Origin: Candidatus Thiodiazotropha sp. (ex Myrtea sp. 'scaly one' KF741663)
GTDB lineage: Bacteria > Pseudomonadota > Gammaproteobacteria > Chromatiales > Chromatiaceae
Reading direction: 5' to 3'
DNA: 64,000 nucleotides
Assembly: GCA_025655555.1 (NCBI GenBank)
Contig: JAHXIQ010000004.1
Span: 248,001-312,000 of the forward strand
Shown: positions 28,141 to 37,284 of the stretch, piece after piece
Layout: every line of letters begins with the position of its first letter
Numbering within the stretch: position 1 is the first letter of the stretch
Notes under the pieces: model-generated
Databases searched by the model: none
Told to the model about the DNA's origin: nothing
What the model saw: the letters and a program-made list of their open reading frames with translations, nothing else
Translations under genes and position numbers: made by a program

Positions 28141-28956
28141 TTAACGCTGGCATTGGGGGCAATAGAAGCTGTTGCGTTGGCCGATGACTTGACTGCGAAT
28201 GGTATCTCCGCATTGTGGGCAGTGTTCTCCGGAACGACCATAAACCTGAAGTGATTGGGCGAAATAGCCGGGGTTGCCGTCCTCCCGCTGAAAGTCACGC
28301 AGGGTTGTCCCCCCCTGTTCAATGGCGGCGCAGAGAACCGACTGTATCGCACTCGCCAGCATCTCGTAACGTGTTGCGGAAATACGATAACTGGCTCTCA
28401 TGGGATGGATGCCGGCACGAAACAGCGCTTCGCTGGCGTAGATGTTGCCGACACCGACTACTACCCGGCTATCCATGATCATGTTTTTAATGGCGGTTCG
28501 GCGCCCTTTACCCGCTTGCTGAAGGTGGGTTCCGTTGAAGGATTCACTCAGGGGTTCTGGGCCCAGTGATGCGAGCAGGGGGTGCTGTTCCGGTTTTTCT
28601 CCGGTCCAGACGACAGCACCAAAACGCCTGGGATCACGCAGGCGCAGGCATTGACCGCCACTCAGTCTTAGGTCGAAGTGGTCATGTTTCTGAGGGGGGG
28701 TGTCAGCATTCAGGATACGCAAGCTGCCAGACATGCCCAGATGTATCAGCAGTGTGCCGTGATGGAAACCGATCAACAGGTACTTACCGCGCCGGCTGAC
28801 ACTGAGAATCTTGCGGCCTCTCAGGAGCGTGGGAAGTTCATGCGGAATTGGCCAGCGTAAACGTGGCTCGCGGATGATTACACCATTGATGCGCGCGTCC
28901 GTCAGGTGGGGTGCAATGCCCCGGCGCGTGGTCTCGACCTCGGGCAGCTCAGGCAT
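28141..28956 (-). CDS. mutM: Formamidopyrimidine-DNA glycosylase
   Basis: A 271-residue base-excision repair enzyme that removes 8-oxoguanine and formamidopyrimidines and nicks the site. The N-terminal PELPEVET supplies the catalytic Pro2 and Glu3. The helix-two-turn-helix and DNA-contact region (VGVGNIYASEALF) is present. The C-terminal zinc finger is CPQCG...CPQCQR. Its ATG shares one base with the stop of the preceding DUF4340 gene. Confidence 0.97.
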   Translation of the reverse strand: MPELPEVETTRRGIAPHLTDARINGVIIREPRLRWPIPHELPTLLRGRKILSVSRRGKYLLIGFHHGTLLIHLGMSGSLRILNADTPPQKHDHFDLRLSGGQCLRLRDPRRFGAVVWTGEKPEQHPLLASLGPEPLSESFNGTHLQQAGKGRRTAIKNMIMDSRVVVGVGNIYASEALFRAGIHPMRASYRISATRYEMLASAIQSVLCAAIEQGGTTLRDFQREDGNPGYFAQSLQVYGRSGEHCPQCGDTIRSQVIGQRNSFYCPQCQR

Positions 28957-29432
28957 CAGGGGGAGTCCAACCAGGCTTCCCGTGGAGCACGGAGGTGATG
29001 GTAAAAGCCGTCAGCAATCAGATGAATCTGATCGGCGTAGCGGACATACCGCCAACCGTTCACCGGGTCTGTGTTGCCAAACACGAGGGATTCTCCATTC
29101 AGTTTCATCATGATTGGCGGTGTTTCCAGTCCGAACGGATGTAGATCTGCCGGTGGGTCGAAACGCTCAAGGCTCGGCGTTTGACATAGCTGTAGCAGTT
29201 GCTGGATACGGGGTTGATTGGCGGGTTCGTTGCCTATACGCCAAGTATCTGTCTCTCTCTGAAGCAGGATGTGGCGGCCCGATAGGTCGCTGATCTCAAT
29301 CCGGGTAATGCCTTCAGGCTGAAGATTTGTCAGCGATGGCAATCCACTGGACTGTTGAGAAAGCCAGACAAACAGGCCAAGGACGCATACGGTCAATAGC
29401 AGCACCAGGTTTATCCGCAGGCGTCTGTCCAT
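28956..29432 (-). CDS. DUF4340-type membrane-anchored protein
   Basis: A 158-residue protein with one N-terminal membrane helix (about 8-25) and a periplasmic part. The part LQPEGITRIEISDLSGRHI and the later DTWRIGNEPANQPRI are typical of the DUF4340 proteins that accompany Gld-type ABC exporters. Family members are usually longer with repeated units; this one has a single unit. It follows the GldG-like gene after four bases and is probably an accessory of that complex. Confidence 0.7.
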   Translation of the reverse strand: MDRRLRINLVLLLTVCVLGLFVWLSQQSSGLPSLTNLQPEGITRIEISDLSGRHILLQRETDTWRIGNEPANQPRIQQLLQLCQTPSLERFDPPADLHPFGLETPPIMMKLNGESLVFGNTDPVNGWRYVRYADQIHLIADGFYHHLRAPREAWLDSP

Positions 29433-29436
29433 GTGT

Positions 29437-30777
29437 TTAGGCTTTGTTGCGGTGCCAGGTCATCAGGAGGCCTGTGAGGAGCAGAGAGAGCGGGAGTACA
29501 ATCAATGATCCCAGTCCGATGATACCTATGGCCATTTTGGATAGATGCAGTTCCTGATCGTCTACAGCTGCAGCCGGGATGCCGATCATCTTATCGTCAC
29601 CTGACAGCCATCTGACCAGGGCGAGGCCCAGATCGAGATTCCCGGCATTAGTGATAAAGCTGTTCGAGATAAAATCACTATCACCAATGACCTGGATTCG
29701 CTGTTCACCCGTTTCTGTTTGGCGAGTCAGGGCATAACCTATGGTCAGGGGTCCGGGTTCTTCCCCATCGAACGGGTCTCGCATGATCTCACCGGTCAGT
29801 GATCCAGTCTCATTCCAACTGCGTTCCAGCGTTTGCAACAGGGCAGTCGCTTCCCATGAAGATGGCATCGGTGCTCTCAGTGCTGCGGCCTGAGGAAACA
29901 GGGTGAGTAGTTTAAAATCAGTGACAGCAGGATGCTCGGGATAAGCAGGGACCAGCGCCACGGCTGGGTTGTCGATGCCCAGCTCCTGTACATTGGCGTC
30001 CACAATGGTGCCAGGCAACTGTGCGACGCCGGTCAGTGTCTCGATTAGCGAGGTGGCCACTGCGTTCTCTGGATCACTCAGTAGCAGGAGATTGCCGCCT
30101 TGTGAAAGATAATCCTGCAAACGTTCAATCTCCCCGTCGAGTAACGGGCGTGTGGGTGAAGCAATGACCAATAGTGCGGTATTGTCAGGTGGTGTCGGTG
30201 TGGTGGCCAGGTCCAGGCCAACGACCTTGTAACCCTGTTGGCTGATCGATTTGCCGAAGTCGCCCAAATCGTGGTTTGCCACACCCAACAGGTCTCGTTC
30301 ACCGTGACCGCCAAGGCTGGCTATCCAGCGGGCTTGGGACTGTCCCAGACGTAGGATGGCATTGCTGAAACGCTCCTCATCGAGCTGCTGCAGCCGCTCT
30401 TCCCGGTCCTGGTATTTCAGCAGGATTTCCCCAGAGAGGCTGATGCCCTGGCGGCGGGCTTCATCAGGTTGTCTCAATGGGTCGACAAAGTTGAGTGTGA
30501 TGTCGTGCTTCACCTGCTGATAGCGGGCCACGAAACGCCGGATACGCTCACGCAGGGTAGCGTTCTCCGGCGTATAGGCAGTCACCTCAACAGGCCCAGG
30601 CGTGCGAGTCAGGATATCGATGCTGATCGGGTTAAGACTGTTGGCGCCATGTCGGGTCCAGTCCCACTGTTGTGAAAATCGTCCGCTCAACCAGGCCAGG
30701 AGAACCAGCATGACGACCATCAAGAGATGGAAGATCAGTATATTGAATCGTTTCGACAGTCTTGCCACTATCCACAC
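29437..30777 (-). CDS. GldG-like ABC exporter auxiliary protein
   Basis: A 446-residue protein with membrane helices at the N-terminus (about 13-32) and C-terminus (about 415-438). Between them is a large periplasmic domain of the ABC_transp_aux type (TPGPVEVTAYTPENATLRER, LLVIASPTRPLLDGEIERLQ, LLLLSDPEN). It starts with GTG inside the end of the permease gene. These proteins pair with a GldA/GldF-like ATPase and permease. In Bacteroidetes they serve gliding, but in Proteobacteria the substrate is unknown. The absence of gliding genes here argues only for a general exporter. Confidence 0.8.
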   Translation of the reverse strand: MWIVARLSKRFNILIFHLLMVVMLVLLAWLSGRFSQQWDWTRHGANSLNPISIDILTRTPGPVEVTAYTPENATLRERIRRFVARYQQVKHDITLNFVDPLRQPDEARRQGISLSGEILLKYQDREERLQQLDEERFSNAILRLGQSQARWIASLGGHGERDLLGVANHDLGDFGKSISQQGYKVVGLDLATTPTPPDNTALLVIASPTRPLLDGEIERLQDYLSQGGNLLLLSDPENAVATSLIETLTGVAQLPGTIVDANVQELGIDNPAVALVPAYPEHPAVTDFKLLTLFPQAAALRAPMPSSWEATALLQTLERSWNETGSLTGEIMRDPFDGEEPGPLTIGYALTRQTETGEQRIQVIGDSDFISNSFITNAGNLDLGLALVRWLSGDDKMIGIPAAAVDDQELHLSKMAIGIIGLGSLIVLPLSLLLTGLLMTWHRNKA

Positions 30778-31493
30778 CTTCGCTGATCGAGCCGCTGGTA
30801 TGACAGGCCGAGAAAGAACAGCATCAACAGCAGGAAATAGGCGATGTCGCCACTATGCACCAACCCCATCTGCAGATTCAGATAGTGGGAGGGCCAGGCA
30901 AGCCAGTGCAGAAAACCACCGCTTGCTGTGTGCTGATCCAGCAGCGAGAGCAGTAGCGACAGGCCATAAGCACCGGCAGCGGCAACAGCGGGGTTTTCGC
31001 TGAGGATAGAAAGATAGAGTCCGATGGCGGTGTAGAGCACACTCAGCAGTATTAGTCCCAGGGTGGCTGCGGCGATCAGTCCCAGGTCGAGTGTGGTGCC
31101 GGTTGTGAGTGTCAGGCTGAGGCCCGCCGGCATCAGGACAAATGGGAGTTGAAGCAGCAGAATGCCAAAAAATTTCCCCAACAGGATATCGCTGACGGAG
31201 ATGGCGCTACTGCTCAACAGTGTATAGGTGCCGCTGCGAAAGGCCTCGCTGAAGACGCGCATGGTCAGGATGGGTGTGATGATAAACAACACCACTGCAG
31301 CCAGGCCAAAGAGTTGCAGGCCGAGATGGTGAGTCAGACCCAATATACGGTCGCCGGTCTGCATGCCGACGAAGGCCTCCAGGGTGCCGAGAAACTGCCA
31401 GCTCAGCAGACAGAGGCTGACAGCCAGCATAACCCACGCCAGTGGGGTTCGCATGACTCTTTTCCACTCTACCCAGGCCAGTCGCCGGATCAT
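30768..31493 (-). CDS. GldF-like ABC-2 permease
   Basis: A 241-residue integral membrane protein with six hydrophobic segments, starting MIRRLAWVEWKRVMRTPLAW. The conserved cytoplasmic-loop stretch LTMRVFSEAFRSGTYTLLSS matches ABC-2 permeases of the GldF/NosY type. It overlaps both neighbours by a few bases, so ATPase, permease and auxiliary protein are made together. Confidence 0.83.
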   Translation of the reverse strand: MIRRLAWVEWKRVMRTPLAWVMLAVSLCLLSWQFLGTLEAFVGMQTGDRILGLTHHLGLQLFGLAAVVLFIITPILTMRVFSEAFRSGTYTLLSSSAISVSDILLGKFFGILLLQLPFVLMPAGLSLTLTTGTTLDLGLIAAATLGLILLSVLYTAIGLYLSILSENPAVAAAGAYGLSLLLSLLDQHTASGGFLHWLAWPSHYLNLQMGLVHSGDIAYFLLLMLFFLGLSYQRLDQRRCG

Positions 31494-32401
31494 GATTCGC
31501 CTCCGGTGGTGGCTTGCAGGTAGCGTTGTTCAAGGCTGAGTGTTTCGGGGGTCAGCTCGATCAATCCCCAGCCCTTTTCAAGGATCAACCGCGATAGCTC
31601 GCTGGGGTTGGCACCCGTCTTTAGGGTCACACGGAAATAATCGGTATGCAGGTGTTCCACCGAAGTGACCGGTGAGAGTGCTGCGATCAGTACTTCATCC
31701 GGGTCCTGTTCCAGTCCGATACGATAGCAGGGAGATGCCGGTGTGGAGAGATCGCCTGAATAGACGGTTCTGCCATCCTGCAGTATGACAACCCGATTAC
31801 AGGTAGCCTGAATCTCAGGCAGGATATGACTGGAGAGGATCACGCCTCTGGTCTCTGCCAACGACCGGATCAACTCCCTCACCTGGCGGATCTGTGCCGG
31901 ATCGAGACCATCCGTGGGTTCGTCGAGAATCACCACCTGCGGATCATGGATGATCGCCTGCGCCAAGCCGACCCGCTGTTGATACCCCTTGGAGAGTTTT
32001 CGGATCAAGCGGGAACCCACCGACTCGAGTCCACACTGCTGCTTGCTTTGCAGTCGTGCGGTCTTGCATGCGGAACGATCCATACCCCGCAGGTAGGCGC
32101 AATCGGTCAGATATTCATCCACCGTCTGGTCGTGGTGGAGTGGTGGCCGCTCCGGCAGGAAGCCGATCCTGCGTTTGCATGGCAGCGGTTGCTGCAGCAG
32201 GTCATCCCCACCGATCTCGACAGTACCGCCAGAGGGGGCCAGATCGCCGCATAGCATACGCATGATGGTCGACTTTCCAGCGCCGTTGGGCCCCAGCAGT
32301 CCCAGGATGTCACCGGTGCTCAGCTGCAAATCGAGTGGCTCGACCACGAGTCTGCTGTGGAAACTGCGCTGGAGCTGTTTTGCATTGAGAAGGGTGGACA
32401 T
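31490..32401 (-). CDS. ABC exporter ATP-binding protein (GldA/CcmA-like)
   Basis: A 303-residue ATPase when started at 32401 (MSTLLNAKQLQRSF); an upstream ATG at 32443 is possible. Walker A is GPNGAGKST (about residue 36), the signature is LSKGYQQRVGLAQA, Walker B is VVILDEPTDGLDP and the switch His is in SSHILPE. A C-terminal regulatory stretch follows. It is the first gene of the exporter operon. The MITE-like element begins about 100 bases upstream and may separate the operon from its original promoter region. Confidence 0.9.
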   Translation of the reverse strand: MSTLLNAKQLQRSFHSRLVVEPLDLQLSTGDILGLLGPNGAGKSTIMRMLCGDLAPSGGTVEIGGDDLLQQPLPCKRRIGFLPERPPLHHDQTVDEYLTDCAYLRGMDRSACKTARLQSKQQCGLESVGSRLIRKLSKGYQQRVGLAQAIIHDPQVVILDEPTDGLDPAQIRQVRELIRSLAETRGVILSSHILPEIQATCNRVVILQDGRTVYSGDLSTPASPCYRIGLEQDPDEVLIAALSPVTSVEHLHTDYFRVTLKTGANPSELSRLILEKGWGLIELTPETLSLEQRYLQATTGGES

Positions 32402-32499
32402 CGGCTGCAAGATACAGGAAACCGGTGTTGTTGAAAAAGCCATTGAATCCGGTTGCTAAACATATCACCCTTGCGTCTGGGTTCAAGCGATTCATCCAC

Positions 32500-32730
32500 T
32501 AGGGCCTGTTAACACTAATTTGATTGCCACTGTTGCACCTGAAAAAGCGCCAATCAAGGCACATCCCAAGGGCACTTCCTTCGGGGCGCAACCCGGAGGG
32601 CCAAGGCCATTTTTTTGCCCAGCGACGTTATCAGTCGCTTATGTAGACCGGCTACACTGCGCTCCGTCTGCCTTGCTGGACAAAAAAATGGTCATGGCAG
32701 TGACGATCAAATTAGTGTTAACAGGCCCTA
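32500..32730. mobile_element. MITE-like element with 25-bp perfect inverted ends
   Basis: The first 25 bases (beginning TAGGGCCTGTTAACAC) are the exact reverse complement of the last 25 (ending GTTAACAGGCCCTA). The outermost TA on both sides fits a TA target duplication, as made by IS630/Tc1-mariner transposases. Inner arms also pair (CCATTTTTTTG with CAAAAAAATGG), so the whole 231 bases can fold into a long hairpin. It carries no transposase and would need one in trans. It lies between the divergent ABC exporter operon and hyuA. Confidence 0.85.
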
Positions 32731-32747
32731 AAATAAATTTCAAAGAT

Positions 32748-34727
32748 ATGGTTGACGAAAAGAGAGACCTGATCGGTATCGATACGGGAGGCACTTTTAC
32801 CGATTTCGTGCTGTTTCGATCGCAGGGCATCACCATCCATAAGGTGCTATCGACCCCCAAGGCACCGGAAGCTGCCATCTTGCAGGGCATTCGAGAGCTG
32901 AATCTCGACCCCGCCCGCTTGACAGTGATTCACGGCTCTACAGTAGCGACCAACGCCGCTCTGGAATCGAAAGGCGTACGCACACTCTATATCGGTAACC
33001 GGGGCCTGGGAGATCTGCTCACTATCGGCAGGCAGGCGCGGCGCGAACTCTATAACCTGGAGCCGGCTGAGGTTCGACCGCCGGTATCCCGTGCCGATTG
33101 CCTGGAGACCGGGGGCAGACTTGGTCCGGCAGGTGAGGTACTTGAACCCTTGAGTCAAGCAGCATTGGAAAAGCTGGTGCAACAGGTGGAGGCGTCCGGA
33201 GCAGAGTCTGTGGCAATCAACCTGCTCTACAGTTTTCTTGATGATAGCTTCGAGCGAATGATCGAGACGGCGATGCCGCAGGGGATGTTTGTCTCCCGCT
33301 CCTCTAGCGTGTTGCCAGCCAGTGGTGAATATGAGCGGGGCATCGCCACTTGGCTGAATAGCTGGGTGGGTCCGCTGGTGGCCGGATATATCGAACGTCT
33401 ACGTGATGGACTGCCGGAGGCAAGGGTGTCTGTCATGCAGAGCTCCGGTGAGGCTATCGATGCCGTTCAGGCTTCACGTCAGGCAGTGCGTATGTTGCTC
33501 TCAGGACCGGCTGGTGGCCTGGTAGGTGCAGGGTTTACTGCCGAAGTCTCGGGACGCCGACAGCTCCTCACCTTCGATATGGGGGGAACCTCTTCCGACG
33601 TGGCGCTGATCGATGGTGCACCTCGGTTGACCCGGGAGGGTCATATTGGCCCCTGGCCGGTGGCAGTGCCAATGGTTGATATGCATACCATCGGTGCGGG
33701 AGGTGGTTCCATCGCCTCTCTTGATGACGGGGGTATGTTGCAGGTGGGTCCGGCTTCTGCCGGTGCCGATCCCGGTCCGGCCTGCTACGGTCTTGGTGGT
33801 AGTTTACCTACTGTGACCGACGCTAATCTGGTTCTCGGTCGGTTAAGACCAGGTGCTTTCCTCGGTGGACGCATGCACCTTGATACCCGTGCGGCATCAC
33901 AGGCGATAGGCAGTCTGGCCAAGGCGATGGATCTTACTCTCGAAGCTGCAGCGGCAGGTATCATCCGTGTCGCCAACGAGCATATGGCCCGTGCCCTGCG
34001 GGTGATTTCGGTGCAGCGGGGTATCGATCCCAGAAGCTATACCCTGGTCTCCTTTGGTGGGGCGGGTGGGCTGCATGTCTGTGCACTGGCCGATGCGCTG
34101 GGTGTGAAAGAGGCGATGGTGCCGGTACATGCCGGCGTGCTCTCTGCGTTGGGTATGCTGGCGACACGGCCGGGTCGACAGTTGGTACATACCCGACCGG
34201 GCTTGCTGAGTGAGTGTGAGGACAAAGGTCTCACTACTGAGCTGGAGGCACTGGCAGAAGAGGGTGTGGAGGCCTTGTCGGAGGAGGGTATCGTTCAGTC
34301 TGACATTAGCAGGGAGTATTCCCTGGATCTGCGCTATCTCGGTCAGTCCTATACGCTGAATGTCCCCTGGAACAGTTGCCGACAGGCAATTGAGGATTTT
34401 CATGGCCAGCATGAAGCCCGCTATGGACATCGTATGCAGGCACCTGTGGAGCTGGTCAATCTCAGGGTGGCTTTGAAAGGGCCGCAGTTGGCTGTCACGC
34501 TACCTCGTCTGAGCCAAGCTGGTGGTGCACAGGTAGTCGAGTGGTTGAACTTGGTAGGAATCGAGCAACAGGTCCCGCGTTATGAGCGTTCAAAGCTGGC
34601 TGTCGGTCAGCAGATCCTGGGACCTGCCCTGATTACTGAAATGGCTTCCACCACTTGGTTGGCGGAGGGTTGGAACTCGATCCTGGATGAGGCGGGCAAT
34701 CTTATCCTGAGCCGTCAGCTGTCGTAG
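32748..34727 (+). CDS. hyuA: Hydantoinase/oxoprolinase A family protein
   Basis: A 659-residue protein. I start it at 32748 (MVDEKRDLIGIDTGGTFTDF); the same frame stays open leftward into the MITE, but that part is not family sequence. The ASKHA ATP-binding motifs are IGIDTGGTFTDF and LTFDMGGTSSDVALI, with the later GGAGGLHVCALADALG typical of HyuA. Such proteins use ATP to open hydantoin, 5-oxoproline or acetone-type substrates and usually work with a HyuB subunit. None is encoded next to it; the neighbour is convergent and unrelated. The substrate is therefore open. Confidence 0.85.
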   Translation: MVDEKRDLIGIDTGGTFTDFVLFRSQGITIHKVLSTPKAPEAAILQGIRELNLDPARLTVIHGSTVATNAALESKGVRTLYIGNRGLGDLLTIGRQARRELYNLEPAEVRPPVSRADCLETGGRLGPAGEVLEPLSQAALEKLVQQVEASGAESVAINLLYSFLDDSFERMIETAMPQGMFVSRSSSVLPASGEYERGIATWLNSWVGPLVAGYIERLRDGLPEARVSVMQSSGEAIDAVQASRQAVRMLLSGPAGGLVGAGFTAEVSGRRQLLTFDMGGTSSDVALIDGAPRLTREGHIGPWPVAVPMVDMHTIGAGGGSIASLDDGGMLQVGPASAGADPGPACYGLGGSLPTVTDANLVLGRLRPGAFLGGRMHLDTRAASQAIGSLAKAMDLTLEAAAAGIIRVANEHMARALRVISVQRGIDPRSYTLVSFGGAGGLHVCALADALGVKEAMVPVHAGVLSALGMLATRPGRQLVHTRPGLLSECEDKGLTTELEALAEEGVEALSEEGIVQSDISREYSLDLRYLGQSYTLNVPWNSCRQAIEDFHGQHEARYGHRMQAPVELVNLRVALKGPQLAVTLPRLSQAGGAQVVEWLNLVGIEQQVPRYERSKLAVGQQILGPALITEMASTTWLAEGWNSILDEAGNLILSRQLS

Positions 34728-34742
34728 TGCCAGATGACAATG

Positions 34743-35957
34743 CTAAGTATCTTGCAACGATTGCTGATCCTGAAAGGCCTGCTCACTGGCAGCAAGGTAT
34801 AGCTGATAGATTTCATCCCGATCGACACCAGGGAAATCGATCAGATGCCACTCTCCGGCCTCTACCTGTCGTGCGCAATGCAAGGCCTTACCTGAGATAC
34901 CTTCACCCATCAGCAATGCTGCATTGATTTGATCGGAGAGGGAGAGCTCCTGGACGATCTCTGGCATGGGTTTGCTGAGCAGTAGGTCGAGAATGGAGAG
35001 CAGACCCACAGTGAAGCCGGTATCATCCTGTGGGTTCGCGCGTTCAACCAAGCGTTCACAGAGATGGGCGCGGACCAGGGCCATGAGATAGTGGTCTTGA
35101 GGGCGGTTTTTCAATCCTGTCATGACCAAGAGATTGGCCCAGGCGCGAATGCGTCTGAGTCCCATCATAACGACAGCCTGTCCAATGGACGCTATCTTGC
35201 GCGGCATACCGACTGCGGCGGAGTTGATATAACGCAGCGTCTTGTAACTGAGGCCCGCATCCTGCCCGATCAGGGTCTCTATCTCGTGGATGCTGGCATC
35301 GGGTCGGTTTAGTTCGGTCAGCAGTCGCAGAACAACCATCTGGTTCTCTTCCAGGCGTTTGCCGCCGACCAATTCAGGACGGGAAAAGTAGAAACCCTGA
35401 AAGTAGTCGAATCCCATCTCGTGTAGCGCAGTGTACATCTCGTGGGTCTCAACTTTTTCAGCCACCAGTTTGAGATTGTGCTGGCGTAGTTTTGGCAGGC
35501 CGGTGCGGATCTGATCAAGGCTGAGAGCGGGTATCTCCAGCTTGATGATATGCACCCAGGGCAGCAGGGGGTCCCAGATCGGGTCAAACACGTAATCGTC
35601 GAGTGCCAGCTGAATGCCCATTTTCGATAGGCAGGCTACCCGTTCGACCAGCGATTCATCTACCGGGATGTCTTCCAGCAACTCCATCACAACACGATCT
35701 TTTTGCTGCACGAGCGGGTGATCGCAGGCGATCAGGTTTCTTGTCAGGTTGATGAAGATGCGTGAATCGCCGGCGATCCGTTCCAGGCCGATCTCTATGA
35801 AGGTGTTGAGGAGGACCTCGGAAGTGGCGCCATCGCCGTCCAGCAGTGCTTTGAGACCAGCATTGTCCGAATCGGCTGAGCGGAATAGCAATTCATAGGC
35901 AAAAAGTTTGCCTTTTCGGTCGTAAATAGCCTGCCTGCCAAGGTAGATGTCCTTCAT
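34743..35957 (-). CDS. EAL-HDOD signalling protein
   Basis: A 404-residue cytoplasmic protein. The N-terminal half (about 1-200) is an EAL-like domain (GRQAIYDRKGKLFAYELLFR, ALDDYVFDP, VAEKVET, FQGFYFSRP). The second half (about 205-395) is an HDOD domain (IGQDAGLSYKTLRYINSA, GLRRIRAWANLLVM). The EAL core has LALDDYVFD instead of DDFGTG and KLE instead of KxD, so it may bind rather than cleave cyclic-di-GMP, as for CdgJ/YuxH-like proteins that influence motility. It converges with hyuA, with 15 bases between the stops. Confidence 0.88.
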   Translation of the reverse strand: MKDIYLGRQAIYDRKGKLFAYELLFRSADSDNAGLKALLDGDGATSEVLLNTFIEIGLERIAGDSRIFINLTRNLIACDHPLVQQKDRVVMELLEDIPVDESLVERVACLSKMGIQLALDDYVFDPIWDPLLPWVHIIKLEIPALSLDQIRTGLPKLRQHNLKLVAEKVETHEMYTALHEMGFDYFQGFYFSRPELVGGKRLEENQMVVLRLLTELNRPDASIHEIETLIGQDAGLSYKTLRYINSAAVGMPRKIASIGQAVVMMGLRRIRAWANLLVMTGLKNRPQDHYLMALVRAHLCERLVERANPQDDTGFTVGLLSILDLLLSKPMPEIVQELSLSDQINAALLMGEGISGKALHCARQVEAGEWHLIDFPGVDRDEIYQLYLAASEQAFQDQQSLQDT

Positions 35958-36056
35958 GTTTATGCTTCTTGTGATGATGCCTGTGCCTGCGGCTATTCAT
36001 TCGTGGTTAGCGGCAATCAGAAAGAATTGTTGAAGCCAGATAAATGCAGAAACAAA

Positions 36057-36078
36057 AAACCCGCCTTTCGGCGGGTTT
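36057..36078 (-). terminator. Intrinsic terminator of rpmBG
   Basis: CCCGCC and GGCGGG pair around TTTC, flanked by AAAA and TTTT. Read on the minus strand the stem is followed by a T-rich run, 24 bases after the rpmG stop. Confidence 0.85.
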
Positions 36079-36101
36079 TCCAGGGATGCTCTGAAGGAGA
36101 T

Positions 36102-36257
36102 CTATTTGATCTTTGATTCCTTATACATCACATGTTTGCGAACCTTCGGGTCAAACTTCTTGATTTCCATCTTACCTGGCTGATTCCGTTTGTTTTTGGT
36201 GGTGGTGTAGAAGTGTCCAGTACCGGCGCTGGAGACGAGTTTGATTTTATCACGCAT
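36102..36257 (-). CDS. rpmG: 50S ribosomal protein L33
   Basis: A 51-residue ribosomal protein, [20 protein letters not shown] at the start and [10 protein letters not shown] at the end. It is the Cys-free type without the zinc ribbon ([11 protein letters not shown]). It lies 17 bases downstream of rpmB in the usual rpmB-rpmG order and is followed by a strong terminator. Confidence 0.96.
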   Translation of the reverse strand: MRDKIKLVSSAGTGHFYTTTKNKRNQPGKMEIKKFDPKVRKHVMYKESKIK

Positions 36258-36274
36258 GGCTCAGTACTCCTGAA

Positions 36275-36511
36275 TTAGACTTTTTCGCCGCGGGCGCGCA
36301 TCTCGGCCAGGACGGTATCTATGCCCTTCTTATCGATAATGCGCATACCTTTAGATGTTAGACGCAGACGCACCCAACGGTTTTCGCTCTCGACCCAGAA
36401 CCTGTGACTATGCAGGTTGGGGAGAAAACGGCGTTTGGTTTTATTGTGCGCATGGGAAACGTTGTTTCCCGAGACCGGGCGCTTGCCGGTTACCTGGCAG
36501 ACTTTTGACAT
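36275..36511 (-). CDS. rpmB: 50S ribosomal protein L28
   Basis: A 78-residue ribosomal protein. I use the ATG at 36511 ([20 protein letters not shown]), the normal N-terminus; another ATG two codons upstream is in frame. The C-terminus ([17 protein letters not shown]) is typical. It heads the rpmBG pair and is the form with a Cys only at position 5, lacking the zinc-ribbon set. Confidence 0.96.
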   Translation of the reverse strand: MSKVCQVTGKRPVSGNNVSHAHNKTKRRFLPNLHSHRFWVESENRWVRLRLTSKGMRIIDKKGIDTVLAEMRARGEKV

Positions 36512-36609
36512 GGTCAAAACCTCAAAAAAATGTGATCCCTGGGGGCGAAAGGCGCGTATTTATATCAGAGTGGGCCCGTTGAGGCAAGTTGAGGTTGCCT
36601 GGAATGTGT

Positions 36610-37284
36610 CTAAATCATCCCCCTTTCAGCCAGGGAGACCGGCTCGCCCTCACCGATCACGATGTGGTCGAGTACACGGATATCCACCAATGCCAGGGCC
36701 TGTTTCAGGTGTGCGGTGATTTGTCGATCCGCCTGACTCGGCTCGGCAACACCTGAAGGGTGATTGTGGGCAAGGATCAAGGCGGCGGCATTATGCTCCA
36801 GTGAGCGTTTGACGACCTCTCTGGGATGGACGCTAGCGCCGTCGATGGTGCCACGGAATAGCTCCTCGAAACAGATTACCCGGTGTCTGTTGTCGAGAAA
36901 GAGACAGGAGAAGACTTCATGAGGGTAGTGCATGAGTTTTGCCTGAAGATAGCGGCGGGTCTCCTGGGGGCTGGAAAGGGTGTCAGTCTGTATGAGCTGT
37001 TCCTGTAGATAGCGACGCGACATTTCGAGAACAGCCTGTAGCTGGGCGAACTTTGCCAGCCCCAGTCCACGTCCCTGGCAGAAGCGTTGCTGGTCTGCGG
37101 CCAGAAGCTGCCTCAGGCCACCGAACTCATTCAGCAGACTACGTGCCAGATCGACCGCCGTCTGACCTGCAACCCCGGTGCGCAGGAATATGGCCAGTAG
37201 TTCCGCATCCGAGAGTGAAGCGGTACCGCGTTGCAGTAACTTTTCTCTAGGTCGTTCTTCAATGGGCCAGTCAGTAATCGGCAT
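36610..37284 (-). CDS. radC: RadC family JAMM-domain protein
   Basis: A 224-residue protein. The start at 37284 ([17 protein letters not shown]) has a strong AAGGAGG upstream, better than an upstream in-frame ATG. A helix-hairpin-helix-like N-terminal part ([15 protein letters not shown]) precedes the JAMM metal site: Glu in [11 protein letters not shown], then [16 protein letters not shown]. The repair role once proposed for RadC is not supported by later work, and the biochemical function is unresolved. It sits upstream of rpmB on the same strand, a common neighbourhood. Confidence 0.93.
   Translation of the reverse strand: MPITDWPIEERPREKLLQRGTASLSDAELLAIFLRTGVAGQTAVDLARSLLNEFGGLRQLLAADQQRFCQGRGLGLAKFAQLQAVLEMSRRYLQEQLIQTDTLSSPQETRRYLQAKLMHYPHEVFSCLFLDNRHRVICFEELFRGTIDGASVHPREVVKRSLEHNAAALILAHNHPSGVAEPSQADRQITAHLKQALALVDIRVLDHIVIGEGEPVSLAERGMI

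Noticed and set aside
32520-32747. A 76-codon upstream extension of hyuA
   Set aside because: It is the interior and right end of the MITE-like element and shows no family sequence; the family N-terminus begins at 32748.
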